A stretch of DNA of 64,000 nt, taken from the NCBI GenBank assembly GCA_947303055.1, contig CAMYXV010000002.1, forward strand, positions 1 to 64,000. Direction: 5' to 3'. The stretch comes from an uncultured Bacteroidales bacterium. Its GTDB lineage: Bacteria; Bacteroidota; Bacteroidia; Bacteroidales; F082. Shown one piece after another: positions 33,236 through 42,143 of this stretch (its first letter is position 1; every line of letters begins with the position of its first letter). A model generated the notes under the pieces. It searched no databases, was not told where the DNA came from, and saw nothing but the letters and a program-made list of their open reading frames with translations. The translations under genes were made by a program, and so were the position numbers.

Positions 33236-33691
33236 TTAATGGTTGTTGACGGGAGAACCGTTCATATCATTCTTCTTTTCTGGCAGTGCCTCGGTAGGCT
33301 GGTCAAGCACACGACCCTTGATGCGTAACACCACGGTCGAATTCTTAACTGCGTTAGAGGTGACCGTGACAGTCTTATTGATGTTGCCAGCACGGTTGGT
33401 ACGATAGGTCACTTTAATGACATCAGACTCGCCAGGAAGAATGGGTTCCTTAGGCCATGAGGGAATCGTGCAGCCGCAGCTAGACTTGGGTTTCTGCACC
33501 AACAGAGGTTCAGTACCCGTATTGGTGAAACGGAACTCACATTCACCATTACCGTTGTAAGGCACATCACCGTAGTCGTGGACGACTTTTTCAAATTCAA
33601 TCTCTGGTCCCATCGGAACTTTGCTGTCTTGAGCCTTGGCCACGCCAGCCATAAGGAGCATGATACCAAGCAGATAAATCACTTTCTTCAT
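33236..33691 (-). CDS. DUF1573 domain protein
   Basis: 151 aa; signal peptide; EFEKVVHDYGDVPYNGNGECEFRFTNTGTEPLLVQKPKSSCGCTIPSWPKEPILPGESDVIKVTYRT. Confidence 0.92.
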   Translation of the reverse strand: MKKVIYLLGIMLLMAGVAKAQDSKVPMGPEIEFEKVVHDYGDVPYNGNGECEFRFTNTGTEPLLVQKPKSSCGCTIPSWPKEPILPGESDVIKVTYRTNRAGNINKTVTVTSNAVKNSTVVLRIKGRVLDQPTEALPEKKNDMNGSPVNNH

Positions 33692-34043
33692 TTTCTATTG
33701 ATTTAAAATTGTTGCAAAATTAGTAATTATTGTTGTTCGTTGTTCAAAACTTCCAAATTTTCAAACAATTTTTCGAATTATTCAAAAACCGTACCAAAAA
33801 AAATCTTCGTAAAAATGAAAGACAAAGATATACTTAATAAAATAGTCTAGCTCTTCATATTTTATTAATCTGTTCCTCAAACTTCGAAAGCAAAATACGG
33901 AAGCGAAGCGTACCACAAGAAAGCCTCCTTCGACGGCCAGCCTACACTCCCCTATCGATGGAGCTTTGGGGACGGCGGGGGAAGCGCCCAAATAATAATC
34001 CAATAAACAGATTAGAATGATTGCATAACCAGCAAATAATGTT

Positions 34044-35117
34044 TTAGTATTTCCCCTCTATGATTCCAATAAAATTGATTAACGATATTGTTGCAGATAC
34101 AGCCAACAGCATATCTTTTTTGGTTGCGTTCCTTTTATGGGTGAGCATATTTGCCAATTTGTTGGTATTTTTCGCATACGAGCGCAATTCTTCATTTGAA
34201 CTTCCTGTAAGAGTATAATTCAAGTAGTTGCCAATCATTCTTACGGCATCTGTTTCTGAAATAGAGACTCCTTTTTCATCTTTATCCCCATGCAACCATG
34301 GAATGAAAACGGCTTGTGCCAAAGAAATAATAACTTCACGGCACAACAAACCTATTGATTGAAAATCTTCCTCGTTTTTGGCAAGGTCGCTATCCCTTTT
34401 TATCTTGGTAACAGTTCTCTTAATCCTATCCCAATCATTCAATTCAACAATAGTTTCAATTGGATTATTATTCCCCATTTCTTCAAAATAAGCCAATGTG
34501 GGAGTGAAAAGTTCTCGAATATAATCCCTTCGTTCTTGATATGTAGCAAAATCCGCTTTCCATTTTCCATACCAATCCCATAAAGAGGAATATGTGTTGT
34601 TGTACGTCAAATTCAGTTTTTTACAATTCCGTTGTATTTGTACTTGCAGTCCTTTATATCTCTCTTCTTCTACTGGTATTCTGTTTCCACCTGTAGCAAC
34701 TGAAATCATGATGTTTCTAATCGTTTCAATGCTTTGTTTTAAGGCAGCTTTACCACTTAACCCTCCAATAAGACTCCAATCTATGTCTTCCTTGCTTAAA
34801 AATGGTCCGATTTGAGCATGAAAATAGTTGCTATTGTCTCCTTTAATCGCTTCATTAAGTGCATCTGACAAAACTTTCTCCATTTCTTCAATCTTTTCAG
34901 CAGAGAAAGAGGAATACTGTTTTACAGACAAACTTACATAAACCGTATATCCATATGTTCCGCCATTCCATCCGTCATATTCAGTATTGACCACAGACAA
35001 TCGGGCTTCTGATAATACACTACAAATATCATCTTGCCCCCTTCCCTTCATTAAGGCAATAGCCAAATTATATACGGGGGAAAAGTTGCTCTCTATTTCG
35101 TAATACTCTGGATTCAT
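34044..35117 (-). CDS. HEPN-like protein (candidate abortive-infection/defence protein)
   Basis: 357 aa; C-terminal NYLNYTLTGSSNEELRSYAKNTNKLANMLTHKRNATKKDMLLAVSATISLINFIGIIE, an all-helical region reminiscent of HEPN-fold Abi-type C-termini. Confidence 0.6.
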   Translation of the reverse strand: MNPEYYEIESNFSPVYNLAIALMKGRGQDDICSVLSEARLSVVNTEYDGWNGGTYGYTVYVSLSVKQYSSFSAEKIEEMEKVLSDALNEAIKGDNSNYFHAQIGPFLSKEDIDWSLIGGLSGKAALKQSIETIRNIMISVATGGNRIPVEEERYKGLQVQIQRNCKKLNLTYNNTYSSLWDWYGKWKADFATYQERRDYIRELFTPTLAYFEEMGNNNPIETIVELNDWDRIKRTVTKIKRDSDLAKNEEDFQSIGLLCREVIISLAQAVFIPWLHGDKDEKGVSISETDAVRMIGNYLNYTLTGSSNEELRSYAKNTNKLANMLTHKRNATKKDMLLAVSATISLINFIGIIEGKY

Positions 35118-35118
35118 T

Positions 35119-36276
35119 CTATTTCAACCGATAATTCTCTGATTGTCTACCATTCCAAACAAAAATGCATTGGCACAATTTATCCATAAACTCATTTAGT
35201 ACAGCCCTATCTTCTTCGGAACATTCGAATCCAGTCGGCTCATAATTAGATTTTGCATGAACAATACTGTTTCTCGTGTCGCATAGTATTTTTCCTAACT
35301 CTTTTCTGATTTCAATTAATTTATCATCTATCACCTCGTCTTTTTTTAATCCATTATCTTTTTTCAATCTTAATCGTATCTTCTTGGGGAGGCAATGAAA
35401 AAGCATCGTCAAATCAACACAATTTGACAATACTGTGAAAGGTATTTCATCATCCTTTAGAGATTTTTTGTATTTCTTTGACAATTCCCAAAGGTCATTG
35501 ATATCCTCGTATGTTCGACTTAATACGCTCATTGCATCAAGTCGCTTATTCATTTCTTCGTAGTATTCTTTCTTTGAAACCGCAGGAGAAAAATACTCCA
35601 ACACCTTATAAAAAGACAAAAAACGAATATCGGCGTTCATGGCTCCTAATGCTTCAATATAGTAGTCCATTGCTTTAGTGTATGGTGGAATACTGTCAAT
35701 GCTCAATACTTGGTCTTTATATTTACTAAAACTCTCATCATCTTTGCTAAAATCAGGCCAATTATTGAAGGTGTCAATTGAAACAGAATAACCCAATTTT
35801 GAAGATACATCGTATAAATATCTTCTAATGAGAATGGTTTCCTCTTCCTCCGTTAACCTTTTCTCTCCCAGATACTCCAACTCAACAGCGATGTAAAACG
35901 AATAAGGGTCTTCTTTGTCATAACCTTCTTGTAGCGCAATTATCCCAACAAAGAATGGTTGATATACAATAGACAGTTTACACTCTTCTGTTTCTAACGA
36001 CGGATAGTATTTGACTAATGATTCACTTTCAAATACAATAGTTTGTCGGAATTTTCCGCAACGGACGCTAGTATTATCAATTTTGACCAATTCATTGATG
36101 TTTTCGGTATAATCAAGAAAAGGTTCAATGCTAATACCCTCTTCGTTGAACAAATAATCATCAGCGGTTTCAAGATAGACTTTTTCATCCGCTTCATGAA
36201 ATTCAAATTCAACACCAAAACATTGTTCAATAATTTTGATGCGCTCGTCTATGGTCTTTATTGTCTTTTTGTTCAT
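35119..36276 (-). CDS. HEPN-like protein (RNxxxH motif)
   Basis: 385 aa; C-terminal KELGKILCDTRNSIVHAKSNYEPTGFECSEEDRAVLNEFMDKLC contains R-N-S-I-V-H. 1-bp gap to 34044..35117. Confidence 0.65.
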   Translation of the reverse strand: MNKKTIKTIDERIKIIEQCFGVEFEFHEADEKVYLETADDYLFNEEGISIEPFLDYTENINELVKIDNTSVRCGKFRQTIVFESESLVKYYPSLETEECKLSIVYQPFFVGIIALQEGYDKEDPYSFYIAVELEYLGEKRLTEEEETILIRRYLYDVSSKLGYSVSIDTFNNWPDFSKDDESFSKYKDQVLSIDSIPPYTKAMDYYIEALGAMNADIRFLSFYKVLEYFSPAVSKKEYYEEMNKRLDAMSVLSRTYEDINDLWELSKKYKKSLKDDEIPFTVLSNCVDLTMLFHCLPKKIRLRLKKDNGLKKDEVIDDKLIEIRKELGKILCDTRNSIVHAKSNYEPTGFECSEEDRAVLNEFMDKLCQCIFVWNGRQSENYRLK

Positions 36277-36283
36277 ATTTATG

Positions 36284-37753
36284 TTATGGTTGATAGTCTT
36301 TAACTAAGCGAACAGAGATGCCGTTACTTCGTCTGTTGTCGTTGTCAAAACATGAACTTGTATTTGAAAATACAATATCATAAGAATTGGTCGAATAAGC
36401 ATATGAAGAAGACCAATAAATACCACTATTGCCTACACTGCTAATAGTTTTTTCTATACGTTGGCCCGCAGCTGGTAAAAACATTACTCCAGTGGCTTCA
36501 AAACTGTCCCAATTTAAATCTGTGATTGTATTGTCTTCATAAGGCGAATTAGGATTATTTGGATTGTTAATAATGAAACCATTAGGATTCCAATCGTCTG
36601 GAAACAATATGACACCATTGATTCCGCACACATTAGCTTTCGCATATCTAAAATCAGTTGTTGTATTTCTAGAATTAAAAACAAATACCCATTCGTCTTT
36701 AGTTAAAGTTCTCCAACCATAATTTTCTTTATCGCCACCGTTAAAGATCTTGTTGTAACCCCAATCTGCCATACCTGTTTGGTCATATAAATTATTGCTT
36801 TCATCACCATAGGCATAATAGTTGAGATAATTTGAATTCCAAGCATATGGTTGGTATAAGACAGCACCATGATTGTATCCACTCGTTCCCCAAGCAAAGA
36901 GATCTATCCACCCTTCATAATTAGCAGAGATGTATTCATTTGAACTACCGACAAAATCATACTGGTTTTGCGCAAAACGCCATGTGTCTGTAGATGCCTG
37001 ATATTGTAAATTACCCTGTGAAAAAAACACTTGTTTTGAATCACTAACTGAAAAAAGACTATTTACAGCTCCAGGAGGTGCAAAACTAGTTGTAAAAGCA
37101 ATCTCGTCTCCATATGCAATGCCTGCCCTATTTTTTGCAAATGCTTTTACATAATAAGTAGAAACAGGTGTAAGATTTGATAATTCAACGGAGAACATGC
37201 CAGTGTCTTGACCACTGCTAATTTTGTTATCATCAATTGATGGGTTATGATTAATACTCCAACAAAATCCTCGTTCAATTACATTAGCATTACCATCGTC
37301 CATAACTTCTCCTTTACATAATGCACTAATGTTTGTTATATTTGAAACCGATATTGTTGTTACAATCGGCTTTGTGCAATATACTGTTGAAAAACTCTTT
37401 ATTTCACTTTTATATATAGCACCTGGATTACAAATTTCATAATAATAATAGTATTTTTCGCCTTCCCTTAACTCAGAAGCGGTAACAGAAAAACGGCCAT
37501 CTTCACTTAATTGGTCTGCTTCTAGAATAATCGCATTACTCATGTCTAAATTTGCGCTTATTATTAACATCGAACTTATTTGTCCGGGGTATTCTACTCT
37601 CCATCTGAAAGACGCTTCAGTATATGAGACCACCAATGAATCCTCTATTATAATAGGATTCTTTGGCTCAAGTTGTGCATCCTTGTGGCATGATGTTAAG
37701 CCAATAGTAAGGCCAACAATTATTACTGATAAAACTCTTTTCAATTTATTCAT
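36284..37753 (-). CDS. Lipoprotein with FnIII-like region and C-terminal FISUMP-like domain
   Basis: 489 aa; lipobox GLTSC; FSVSDSKQVFFSQGNLQYQASTDTWRFAQNQYDFVG...GWRTLTKDEWVFVFNSR...FLPAAGQR...YWSSS...VRLVKDYQP. Confidence 0.8.
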   Translation of the reverse strand: MNKLKRVLSVIIVGLTIGLTSCHKDAQLEPKNPIIIEDSLVVSYTEASFRWRVEYPGQISSMLIISANLDMSNAIILEADQLSEDGRFSVTASELREGEKYYYYYEICNPGAIYKSEIKSFSTVYCTKPIVTTISVSNITNISALCKGEVMDDGNANVIERGFCWSINHNPSIDDNKISSGQDTGMFSVELSNLTPVSTYYVKAFAKNRAGIAYGDEIAFTTSFAPPGAVNSLFSVSDSKQVFFSQGNLQYQASTDTWRFAQNQYDFVGSSNEYISANYEGWIDLFAWGTSGYNHGAVLYQPYAWNSNYLNYYAYGDESNNLYDQTGMADWGYNKIFNGGDKENYGWRTLTKDEWVFVFNSRNTTTDFRYAKANVCGINGVILFPDDWNPNGFIINNPNNPNSPYEDNTITDLNWDSFEATGVMFLPAAGQRIEKTISSVGNSGIYWSSSYAYSTNSYDIVFSNTSSCFDNDNRRSNGISVRLVKDYQP

Positions 37754-37766
37754 GTAAAATCCTTTC

Positions 37767-39983
37767 TTACTTTATTTTTCTCTTCCAGCAATATCCAATA
37801 CCAAATTTTCCTTCAATAATCTTAAAGTTGGTGGTGACTGCGTCTACACTAATGGCAAAGCCTTTTAAGTTCAGTTGCAATCCAGCAGTTACATCAAGAC
37901 CTGTGAAACTATCATCTTCCAACTTTATCAAATTACCATTTGTGGTGTACCAACTTTTTACACGGCTACCATAACCCGCACCGATTCTCATACAAAGGGG
38001 GCCTTTAAGGTTTATCATCGCACCTGCAACGACAGAAATACGTGTGCTGCACGACTCGCCTGTGTAATCGTAATAATAGTTGCCATCAACAAGGCCTTCC
38101 GCATTTGCAACCTCGCTGAAATGTAAGGCATCAAATTTATAATTGCTTGCAGCTGATATAAACCAACCAAATTTCTTCACCATTCCAAAGGTTGCACCGA
38201 AAGATGTTTGTGGCGCGGGACTGTATGCAAAATCAAGTGTGGCAAAATTAACACCGTTTTCCACGAAATGGGAAACGGTTTCATTATGCAATGTCAACGT
38301 ATACTCATTCTTGCTTCCAAAACCCCGCGTATTGATTTCAATTTCGTCATATTTCTTTTTTCTTTCAGCTCGAATTATATGTTTTCCCAAAGGCAAGTCA
38401 ATATCTACGGGCGAAACACCCACTCTATTACCATCTACAAAAACAGCATCTCCATCACAATCTGTTTTGATTGTAATTAATCGGCCAAACTCAAAAAGGA
38501 GTTCTTTGTCAGAATCATGCTCTGCAATAGAAATAGTTTTTTCAACAGGGACATTGTTTCGTGTCACTTTTATGGTGTGCTGTCCGAAGCCTACAGATGT
38601 TGTGATGGGCGTTTCGCCAACAAAAGTATTGTCCACATAAACATTGTCACCTGCACGGTCTGTTTTAACTGTTACGCTTTTGCCCGTGGCCAAAGTTTCT
38701 TTTACTTCAAGTGTTTCACCCTTTTTGATTACAATAGTTTTTTGTATTGGAGCACAACCTTCTTTTGTCAATCGAAGTTCGTGTGAGCCAATCAGCAAAT
38801 CCTTGATAAACCTTGGAGTTTCACCAATTTTCTCTCCATCGATATATAGCGTGGCAAAATTGGGTGTACTAACAACATTTAGCGAGCCATAAATGGGACG
38901 AGGAGCTTCAAGCTTGATGACTTGCCCTGCCATTTGAGGAGTGATTTCCTTTGTAACCATAGTGGTTTCGTGGTTGACCTGTTTGCACTCAATTTTGTAT
39001 GTACCGCTGCTCAATGGTCCTGCCCAAGTACGAATGCCTTTCTTTTCGTTGTTTACCCAAATCTCGGCATCCGCATCTACTTTCAAAATCACACCAGCGA
39101 AATCCGCCTTCAAGGAAGGTGAAAGGCGAGTCGTTTCATTGTCTTTTACTATTACGTTTTCACTATAATCATCATACATCTTTTTCACTATGCGGACATT
39201 GTGTTGGCCACTATTCAAAGCTTTACTCCTAAAAGGAATCTTGCCAGCCAATGCATTATCAATGTATACGCTGGCGTCCTCCAATCCATCACCAGATATT
39301 TCAATCCAACCGAAATTGGGTAATAGATTCACTTCAACTTTATGTGGGTTTTCAGGGTCGTCAACCACAACGGAACCTGTAAAAGTATGGTAATTCGCAA
39401 GGCTAACCTGATAAGAATACTTACCGAACGGCACATATTCCATTGCAGAACCATCAGGCTCAACTTGCCATGTTTTACCATTCACTTCAAGCAGTGCATC
39501 AGTAGGGGTTATTTGGAACGCAAGGTACTGCTGTGTGAGAGTGTTGTTTACCTGTTCCTGTTGTGCAAGAGATAGTGTTCCTTTTATCGTGATTTTATAG
39601 GTATGCAATGCCTCAATATAAGGGACATAATCAGGAAGACGAAGCTCGTATTGTCCCCAATCACGATGCTTGATACGGAGGTATTTCAAATTTGGCGACA
39701 CCCACAGCCATATTTCTCCATCGCGAGAGGCGCGTTCTACTACTTCAGAACCTAAATCAGGAACAAAACTGAAGCCTTCGCGTTGATTGGGTGCAATGTT
39801 TTGAGTGGCCACACGTAGCAAGGCACATTGACGGTCGTTATGGTCGGTTTTCATTTCCTCTCTTGCTGACATGTCAGCAGGAAGCGACTCAACGCTGACA
39901 ATCTCAAAGTCTTGGGCGGACAATGAGAATACGAAAAAGAGAAAAGCTAGAGATAATATCAGTCTGTTTTTCATAGGCTTCAA
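37767..39983 (-). CDS. PEGA-domain repeat protein with C-terminal barrel-like region
   Basis: 738 aa; repeats such as GSLNVVSTPNFATLYIDGEKIGETPRFIKDLLIGSHELRLTKEGCAPIQKTIVI. N-terminus paralogous to 42144..44396 and 44572..46641. Confidence 0.85.
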   Translation of the reverse strand: MKPMKNRLILSLAFLFFVFSLSAQDFEIVSVESLPADMSAREEMKTDHNDRQCALLRVATQNIAPNQREGFSFVPDLGSEVVERASRDGEIWLWVSPNLKYLRIKHRDWGQYELRLPDYVPYIEALHTYKITIKGTLSLAQQEQVNNTLTQQYLAFQITPTDALLEVNGKTWQVEPDGSAMEYVPFGKYSYQVSLANYHTFTGSVVVDDPENPHKVEVNLLPNFGWIEISGDGLEDASVYIDNALAGKIPFRSKALNSGQHNVRIVKKMYDDYSENVIVKDNETTRLSPSLKADFAGVILKVDADAEIWVNNEKKGIRTWAGPLSSGTYKIECKQVNHETTMVTKEITPQMAGQVIKLEAPRPIYGSLNVVSTPNFATLYIDGEKIGETPRFIKDLLIGSHELRLTKEGCAPIQKTIVIKKGETLEVKETLATGKSVTVKTDRAGDNVYVDNTFVGETPITTSVGFGQHTIKVTRNNVPVEKTISIAEHDSDKELLFEFGRLITIKTDCDGDAVFVDGNRVGVSPVDIDLPLGKHIIRAERKKKYDEIEINTRGFGSKNEYTLTLHNETVSHFVENGVNFATLDFAYSPAPQTSFGATFGMVKKFGWFISAASNYKFDALHFSEVANAEGLVDGNYYYDYTGESCSTRISVVAGAMINLKGPLCMRIGAGYGSRVKSWYTTNGNLIKLEDDSFTGLDVTAGLQLNLKGFAISVDAVTTNFKIIEGKFGIGYCWKRKIK

Positions 39984-41881
39984 TAAAAGTCGTTCAATTG
40001 TATCAGTGATTCAAGTGGTAGTTTGTCGTTCTGCCAGGCACGGACATGTATGATGGGCAACTCGTTGCGGAGGTCTACCAACAGGAAGAGATAGCCCACA
40101 TCGCCGTAGTTGCTTGAGAAGTATTCTTGCCTGACTCGGATGCCGTACATTTCCTTGTTATTCGATGCGCGTTGGAAATCGGTCTCAGTGAAGTTGAGGT
40201 TGATGTATTCCTTAGTGGCGAAATGGCTTCTTAGGCGGTTGATGTACTGCTTCTTGGAAAGTGTGTCGTATCTGACATGCTCCATCAACCTCACGCCATC
40301 AGCGACCACCCTTGATTCCAACTTATTGCCGACGATGATAAGGGCATTGTCGGAGAAGATGCTTTCAAGGTACTTGTCACGGCCAAGAGCGTAGGCCGTC
40401 TGATAGTCTTCGAGGAAGGTCATCAGGGTGAGGCGTGAATCACGGTTCCAATCACCTTTTTGAAGGATGTCACTCTCGGCCACATCAGACAATGTGAAAG
40501 CAAGGGACTCAACGAGGTTGTCTGCATTAAAACGGAAAGTGACATTCTCGATGAACTGCTTGTTGTTGCGGAAGCGGAATTGCATAGTAATGCAGCGGCA
40601 CAAGGTGAGCCGGCCATAGTCCATGAATTTGTATTGAGGCTTGCCGACAATGGTTGCATTGCCACGACGAACCAGTTTCAGGAAACTGTCGTAGCCTTCA
40701 TCAGTGAAAAGTGCTTTGACAGACGTGTAGTTCTTTGTGCGGATGGCGGTTTCTATGCTTTCCATTTTACCCAACAGCAAATCTTGTTTGTTTTGCGAAG
40801 GGACAGCAACCGTTGAGGTTTCCTTCGCTTTGATGTCATAGGTAACAGGCAGTTCCACCTCGCTTGGATTGACAACGACCTCTTTCACTTTCTTGGCCTC
40901 GTTGGAAATCTTGATCATCTTGATGGCCGAGGAGAACTTTTTGGTTTCTTTCTTCCTTACGATGGCAAAGACATCAGCAGGTGTCTCGTTTGCGTCGTAG
41001 TTGTAAACGCAATAGAAGCGCACTTCGTCCAATTCATATTGCAGTTCAAGGGTGCCTACACCGTCTCTCACACGTGCACCTTTTTGCTGGGTATAGCCGT
41101 CGTTGTATTCGTAGTCGAGGTTGGTGACTTTATGAAGCAATCCCGCATCGTCTTTGTACTGGATGTTGAGGATGACGTTGTATTTTTCCTGCAAGTCGTT
41201 AATCTTCACTTTGTCGCAGGATATTGCAGTCACTTGGATGTTGCTTAAAAGCTGGTCTATCTTGGTTTCGAGGAACCTTGTGGCCGGCTCGGTGCCGATG
41301 GTTACATTGGTGCCAATGCTGAGTGCATATGCCCAATACCAATACTTTAAGGCATCACCAATGCGCACATCTTTTACGGCCTTACAGCCTTCGTTGTAGT
41401 AGAAGTTCACATCTTTGCTTGCTCGCACCTCTCTCGCTTGCCTTGCTTCCCGCTCCTCCTCTTCAATTTCGGAATAGATTTGGGCGATACTCTCCTTTTC
41501 GATATACACGAAAGCGGTGTATTTGGTGTTTTTCCTATCGGGCTTGGCTACGACGAGCGTATGGTAGTCTTTCAGTCGGACATTGGTGAAGGTTTCAGCA
41601 ACCTGGTCGTAGAACAGTCGTTCCTCAATGTCGCCGTTACTGGTGACAGAATGGATTTCGGATTTGGCCTGCACCTTCACATCCGTCACAATCTGGCTAG
41701 CCAACATAGTGACGGCATTTTTGACCGCAACTTCAAGGGTGTCGTGTGAAGCTGAAGCGTATGAATATTTGTCGCCAGCGGCGATAACTTGCTCCATAAT
41801 GTGTCCGTCTCTATCTACATCCTGGGCGGTGAGTGCGATGAAAAGTGTGGACAACAATAGGGTAAGGTAATATTTTTTCAT
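39980..41881 (-). CDS. Secreted hypothetical protein with LPP20-like N-terminal region
   Basis: 633 aa; signal peptide; SHDTLEVAVKNAVTMLASQIVTDVKVQAKSEIHSV. 4-nt overlap with the PEGA gene. Confidence 0.7.
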   Translation of the reverse strand: MKKYYLTLLLSTLFIALTAQDVDRDGHIMEQVIAAGDKYSYASASHDTLEVAVKNAVTMLASQIVTDVKVQAKSEIHSVTSNGDIEERLFYDQVAETFTNVRLKDYHTLVVAKPDRKNTKYTAFVYIEKESIAQIYSEIEEEEREARQAREVRASKDVNFYYNEGCKAVKDVRIGDALKYWYWAYALSIGTNVTIGTEPATRFLETKIDQLLSNIQVTAISCDKVKINDLQEKYNVILNIQYKDDAGLLHKVTNLDYEYNDGYTQQKGARVRDGVGTLELQYELDEVRFYCVYNYDANETPADVFAIVRKKETKKFSSAIKMIKISNEAKKVKEVVVNPSEVELPVTYDIKAKETSTVAVPSQNKQDLLLGKMESIETAIRTKNYTSVKALFTDEGYDSFLKLVRRGNATIVGKPQYKFMDYGRLTLCRCITMQFRFRNNKQFIENVTFRFNADNLVESLAFTLSDVAESDILQKGDWNRDSRLTLMTFLEDYQTAYALGRDKYLESIFSDNALIIVGNKLESRVVADGVRLMEHVRYDTLSKKQYINRLRSHFATKEYINLNFTETDFQRASNNKEMYGIRVRQEYFSSNYGDVGYLFLLVDLRNELPIIHVRAWQNDKLPLESLIQLNDFY

Positions 41882-41903
41882 GGCTTATCTGTTTTTGCGT
41901 TAG

Positions 41904-41935
41904 AATAGAGCATTCAATTATGGGAAAATAGTCCG
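41904..41935 (-). promoter_or_regulatory. Copy 1 of conserved bipartite upstream motif (CGGACTA-N18-CTCTATT)
   Basis: Minus strand CGGACTATTTTCCCATAATTGAATGCTCTATT, 22 nt upstream of ATG at 41881. Confidence 0.7.
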
Positions 41936-42004
41936 AAAGTATTACTTTTTTTGCTGAAGCGCATTAATTGCTTCTTGTTTATATGTTTTACTCTGGCATC
42001 AAGT

Positions 42005-42031
42005 TCATTCTTCAGCGGGGCAGACGAGGCC
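42005..42031 (-). pseudogene. Relic of a FISUMP-domain 3' end
   Basis: Minus strand encodes GLVCPAEE*, matching the terminal ...VRLVCPTEY* of 44572..46641 (GCCTCGTCTGCCCC identical apart from one base). Confidence 0.45.
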
Positions 42032-42143
42032 ATATGGTCATCTCAGTGTTCTACACTTTGATGAAAGGACACAAATCTGCCCATTCAATTTCATGGGTTG
42101 CTGTTTTTAGGGTTGCAAATATACTGAATAATCATCTCACGGC

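Noticed and set aside
38143-38640. 165-aa plus-strand ORF within the PEGA gene
   Set aside because: Antisense to repeated PEGA-coding sequence; no supporting motif.
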